From: Erysipelotrichaceae bacterium
GTDB taxonomy: Bacteria; Bacillota_I; Bacilli_A; Erysipelotrichales; Erysipelotrichaceae
NCBI GenBank assembly: GCA_024684175.1
Contig: JAIKXJ010000063.1
Location: forward strand, 62,001-126,000
DNA: 64,000 nucleotides
Direction: 5' to 3'
Below, one piece after another: positions 62,964 through 64,000 of this stretch. A program made the translations under genes and the position numbers. The notes under the pieces are model-generated. The model did no database searches and had not been told where the DNA came from. It saw nothing but the letters and a program-made list of their open reading frames with translations. Position 1 is the first letter of the stretch. Every line of letters begins with the position of its first letter.

Positions 62964-62992
62964 ATTTTATATTAAATAGCTTCTTTTGTCTA
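62964..62992 (-). promoter_or_regulatory. Promoter of yneF
   Basis: TAGACA (62987-62992), 17-nt spacer, TAAAAT (62964-62969) on the minus strand. It begins 7 nt after the closing stem of the structured RNA upstream, so yneF seems to be transcribed on its own. Confidence 0.65.
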
Positions 62993-62998
62993 TTTCGG

Positions 62999-63146
62999 AC
63001 CTAATGGGTGAGAAATTTCCCTTTTCTCAAAAAGGTGGGCCATCTATAAACACTTTTAGGATCCCCGCTTTGGGTCTTCAACACCGGTGTTTAACACTCG
63101 ATAGTCCGTAAATATCGTGTAGGAATTTCATTGTATCCCATTAGGT
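62999..63146 (-). ncRNA. Probable stand-alone structured RNA of unrecognised family (148 nt)
   Basis: The 280-bp gap between yneF and the lipoprotein gene has no plausible protein gene. On the minus strand TATAAT (63153-63158) is followed after 6 nt by ACCTAATGGG (63137-63146). This pairs perfectly with CCCATTAGGT (62999-63008), so transcript start and closing stem coincide. Inside: a second stem GAAATTCC/GGGAAATTTC with one bulge, a hairpin ACACGATA/TATCGAGTGT, a stem TAAACAC/GTGTTTA, and a hairpin CCTTTT/AAAAGG. It is isolated by the lipoprotein terminator upstream and the yneF promoter downstream. I found no tmRNA, RNase P or SRP signature; a 6S-like RNA is possible but unproven. A yneF leader is the alternative. 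Confidence 0.6.
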
Positions 63147-63152
63147 AATTTC

Positions 63153-63158
63153 ATTATA
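63153..63158 (-). promoter_or_regulatory. -10 box of the structured RNA
   Basis: TATAAT on the minus strand; the -35 at 17 nt is weak (TGGTAA). Confidence 0.55.
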
Positions 63159-63209
63159 TAGACTCTTTTCGCGCATTACCAGTCTTGACTTACAGATCGC
63201 TAATGTGGT

Positions 63210-63238
63210 AAAAAACCATTCACTTCTCAGCGAATGGT
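63210..63238 (-). terminator. Terminator of the lipoprotein gene
   Basis: 9-bp stem ACCATTCGC/GTGAATGGT (with one G-U pair on the minus strand), 6-nt loop, then U6. The stem includes the gene's last codons and stop. Confidence 0.85.
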
Positions 63239-63783
63239 CTCATAAGACTGCGATAGGAATCCTTGAACTGTTCGATCTTGGCTTCGTTATCCAAGGAATA
63301 GTTATCGAAACAGATCTGACTTCCGTAGAATTCTCCATTGACGATCGAGAAGACCTGTGGTGTCAGAAGTGTCTTGTTTCCGCTGTCATCCGTGCCCAGG
63401 ATCTCATAGAGATATTCATAGAGTTTGTCCTGGATCTCTTTTTCCGTCAAAGGTTCATCCGGATTGTAAACATCGATATAGTAGACCGTCACATCGAGTT
63501 CTTTGGCGACTTCATTGATGTATCGGGTCACCTTCTGACAGCAGTTGCAGTTGTGACGTCCCAGATAAAAGATTCCCGATGATCTCAGATCGATCGTATC
63601 GAACAGTTCCTGCACCTTAATGAGGCGGAACTTGTGATCGGTCGAAGAAACGCCTTCGTAACCTGACATATCGACCTTGTCGGAAACGATCTGATAAGGA
63701 TATTCCGGCGTCGGGACCTCCTGTTTTCCTTTGCATCCGCAAAGGACGAACAGAAGAAGGAGACAAAACAGCAGTTTCTTCAT
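63220..63783 (-). CDS. Thioredoxin-like lipoprotein
   Basis: Signal peptide with lipobox (LLLFVLCGCKGK), so exported and lipid-anchored. The core has a thioredoxin-like start IFYLGRHNCNCCQKVTRYI with a CNCC pair near residue 80, then LDVTVYYIDVYNP and a cis-Pro-like LLTPQVFSIVNGE near 143. It resembles the PedC/BrcD group of thiol-disulfide proteins. 187 residues. ATGA overlap with the sugar kinase gene upstream. Redox partner unknown. Confidence 0.8.
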   Translation of the reverse strand: MKKLLFCLLLLFVLCGCKGKQEVPTPEYPYQIVSDKVDMSGYEGVSSTDHKFRLIKVQELFDTIDLRSSGIFYLGRHNCNCCQKVTRYINEVAKELDVTVYYIDVYNPDEPLTEKEIQDKLYEYLYEILGTDDSGNKTLLTPQVFSIVNGEFYGSQICFDNYSLDNEAKIEQFKDSYRSLMRPFAEK

Positions 63784-64000
63784 CGTATCTCACTCACTGC
63801 GATCGTGCCGAACAGCTCTTCGATCTTTTCTTTGGAACCCAGGTCGTTGGACATGGAAGTCGCAAGCGATGCCGCATTGGCGTATTTGAACGATTCTTCC
63901 GTACTGGCTCCGCGGATGACGCCGTAGAGATAGCCGGCGACCATGGAATCGGCCGAACCGGTCGCATTGACCAGGGAGCCCTGCAGATTATCACATTCTA
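63780..64000 (-). CDS. PfkB-family sugar kinase, probably 1-phosphofructokinase (C-terminal part)
   Basis: Only the last 72 residues are present; the gene runs off the right edge. The PfkB signature 2 is seen as NATGSADSMVAGYLYG, with the catalytic Asp. The usual GAGD/GSGD is GSAD here: the Gly before the Asp is Ala. The ending (ANAASLATSMSNDLG) resembles FruK; tagatose-6-phosphate kinase is the alternative. The stop overlaps the lipoprotein ATG (ATGA). Confidence 0.75.
   Translation of the reverse strand, partial: ECDNLQGSLVNATGSADSMVAGYLYGVIRGASTEESFKYANAASLATSMSNDLGSKEKIEELFGTIAVSEIR

Noticed and set aside
62999..63146. Calling this RNA 6S, tmRNA, RNase P or SRP RNA
   Set aside because: The SRP tetraloop core, RNase P core and tmRNA tag/CCA ends are missing; a 6S-like central bubble can be imagined but would need hairpins in both bubble sides. 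Left unnamed.
1..64000. CRISPR arrays, insertion sequences, prophage, tRNA or rRNA genes
   Set aside because: No direct-repeat arrays with spacers, transposase or integrase frames, or tRNA-like cloverleaf sequences were seen. The repeated GGTGGTACCGCG blocks are T-box leaders, not mobile repeats.

Overview
The window is a continuous stretch of chromosome from a low-to-mid GC Gram-positive anaerobe of the Firmicutes. Erysipelotrichia-like is my best guess from gene content and mid-range GC; this is inference, as no 16S gene is present. Supporting signs are T-box leaders on four aminoacyl-tRNA synthetase genes, Spx, DnaD, RNase HIII, YneF and IreB. Gene neighbourhoods match Bacillus subtilis: alaS-ireB-DUF1292-mltG-udk-greA, yqeG-yqeH-yqeI-yqeK-rsfS-yqeM, dnaD-nth, smc-ftsY, comEA-comEC-holA, and plsY divergent from parE-parC. 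An electron-bifurcating [FeFe] hydrogenase (HydABC) and an Fe-S serine dehydratase point to a strictly anaerobic, fermentative, amino-acid-using life. I saw no transposase, phage gene, CRISPR array, rRNA or tRNA.

Layout. 1-12.3 kb (minus): ftsY (partial), smc, a U32 RNA-hydroxylase-type protein, sdaA, holA, comEC, comEA, a secreted thioester/SpaA adhesin and a membrane-anchored protein. 12.3-22.4 kb (minus): greA, udk, mltG, a DUF1292 protein, ireB, alaS with its T-box, an ECF S component, recD2, mnmA and spx. 22.4-23.6 kb (plus): T-box and trpS. 23.7-29.5 kb (minus): rmuC, an unlisted 54-residue membrane protein, uvrC, mutS2 and cvpA. 29.5-32.1 kb (plus): rnhC and proS. 32.1-42.7 kb (minus): thrS, an alpha/beta hydrolase, valS, engB, lon, tig and a DUF3196-like protein, with T-boxes before valS and thrS. 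42.8-48 kb (minus): hydABC and nnrD. 48.1-49.6 kb (plus): a DUF1846 protein. 49.6-59.2 kb (minus): an almost gapless eleven-gene operon from parE to nth, joining chromosome topology, ribosome assembly and DNA repair. 59.3-64 kb: plsY (plus), then on minus an EIIA-EIIB PTS pair without a permease, dxs, yneF, a probable stand-alone structured RNA, a thioredoxin-like lipoprotein and the end of a PfkB-family sugar kinase gene.

Most of the window is housekeeping. The points most worth a second look are: (1) a 148-nt structured RNA (62999-63146) whose predicted transcription start coincides with a 10-bp closing stem; (2) a thioester-domain/SpaA adhesin that ends at an IPKTC sequence without a membrane tail, exactly where comEA begins; (3) at least seven transcription units whose -10 box sits 6-10 nt before the start codon, implying leaderless or nearly leaderless mRNAs; (4) an Spx with an added cysteine cluster; (5) a short-armed SMC; (6) a Shine-Dalgarno sequence held inside a terminator hairpin.
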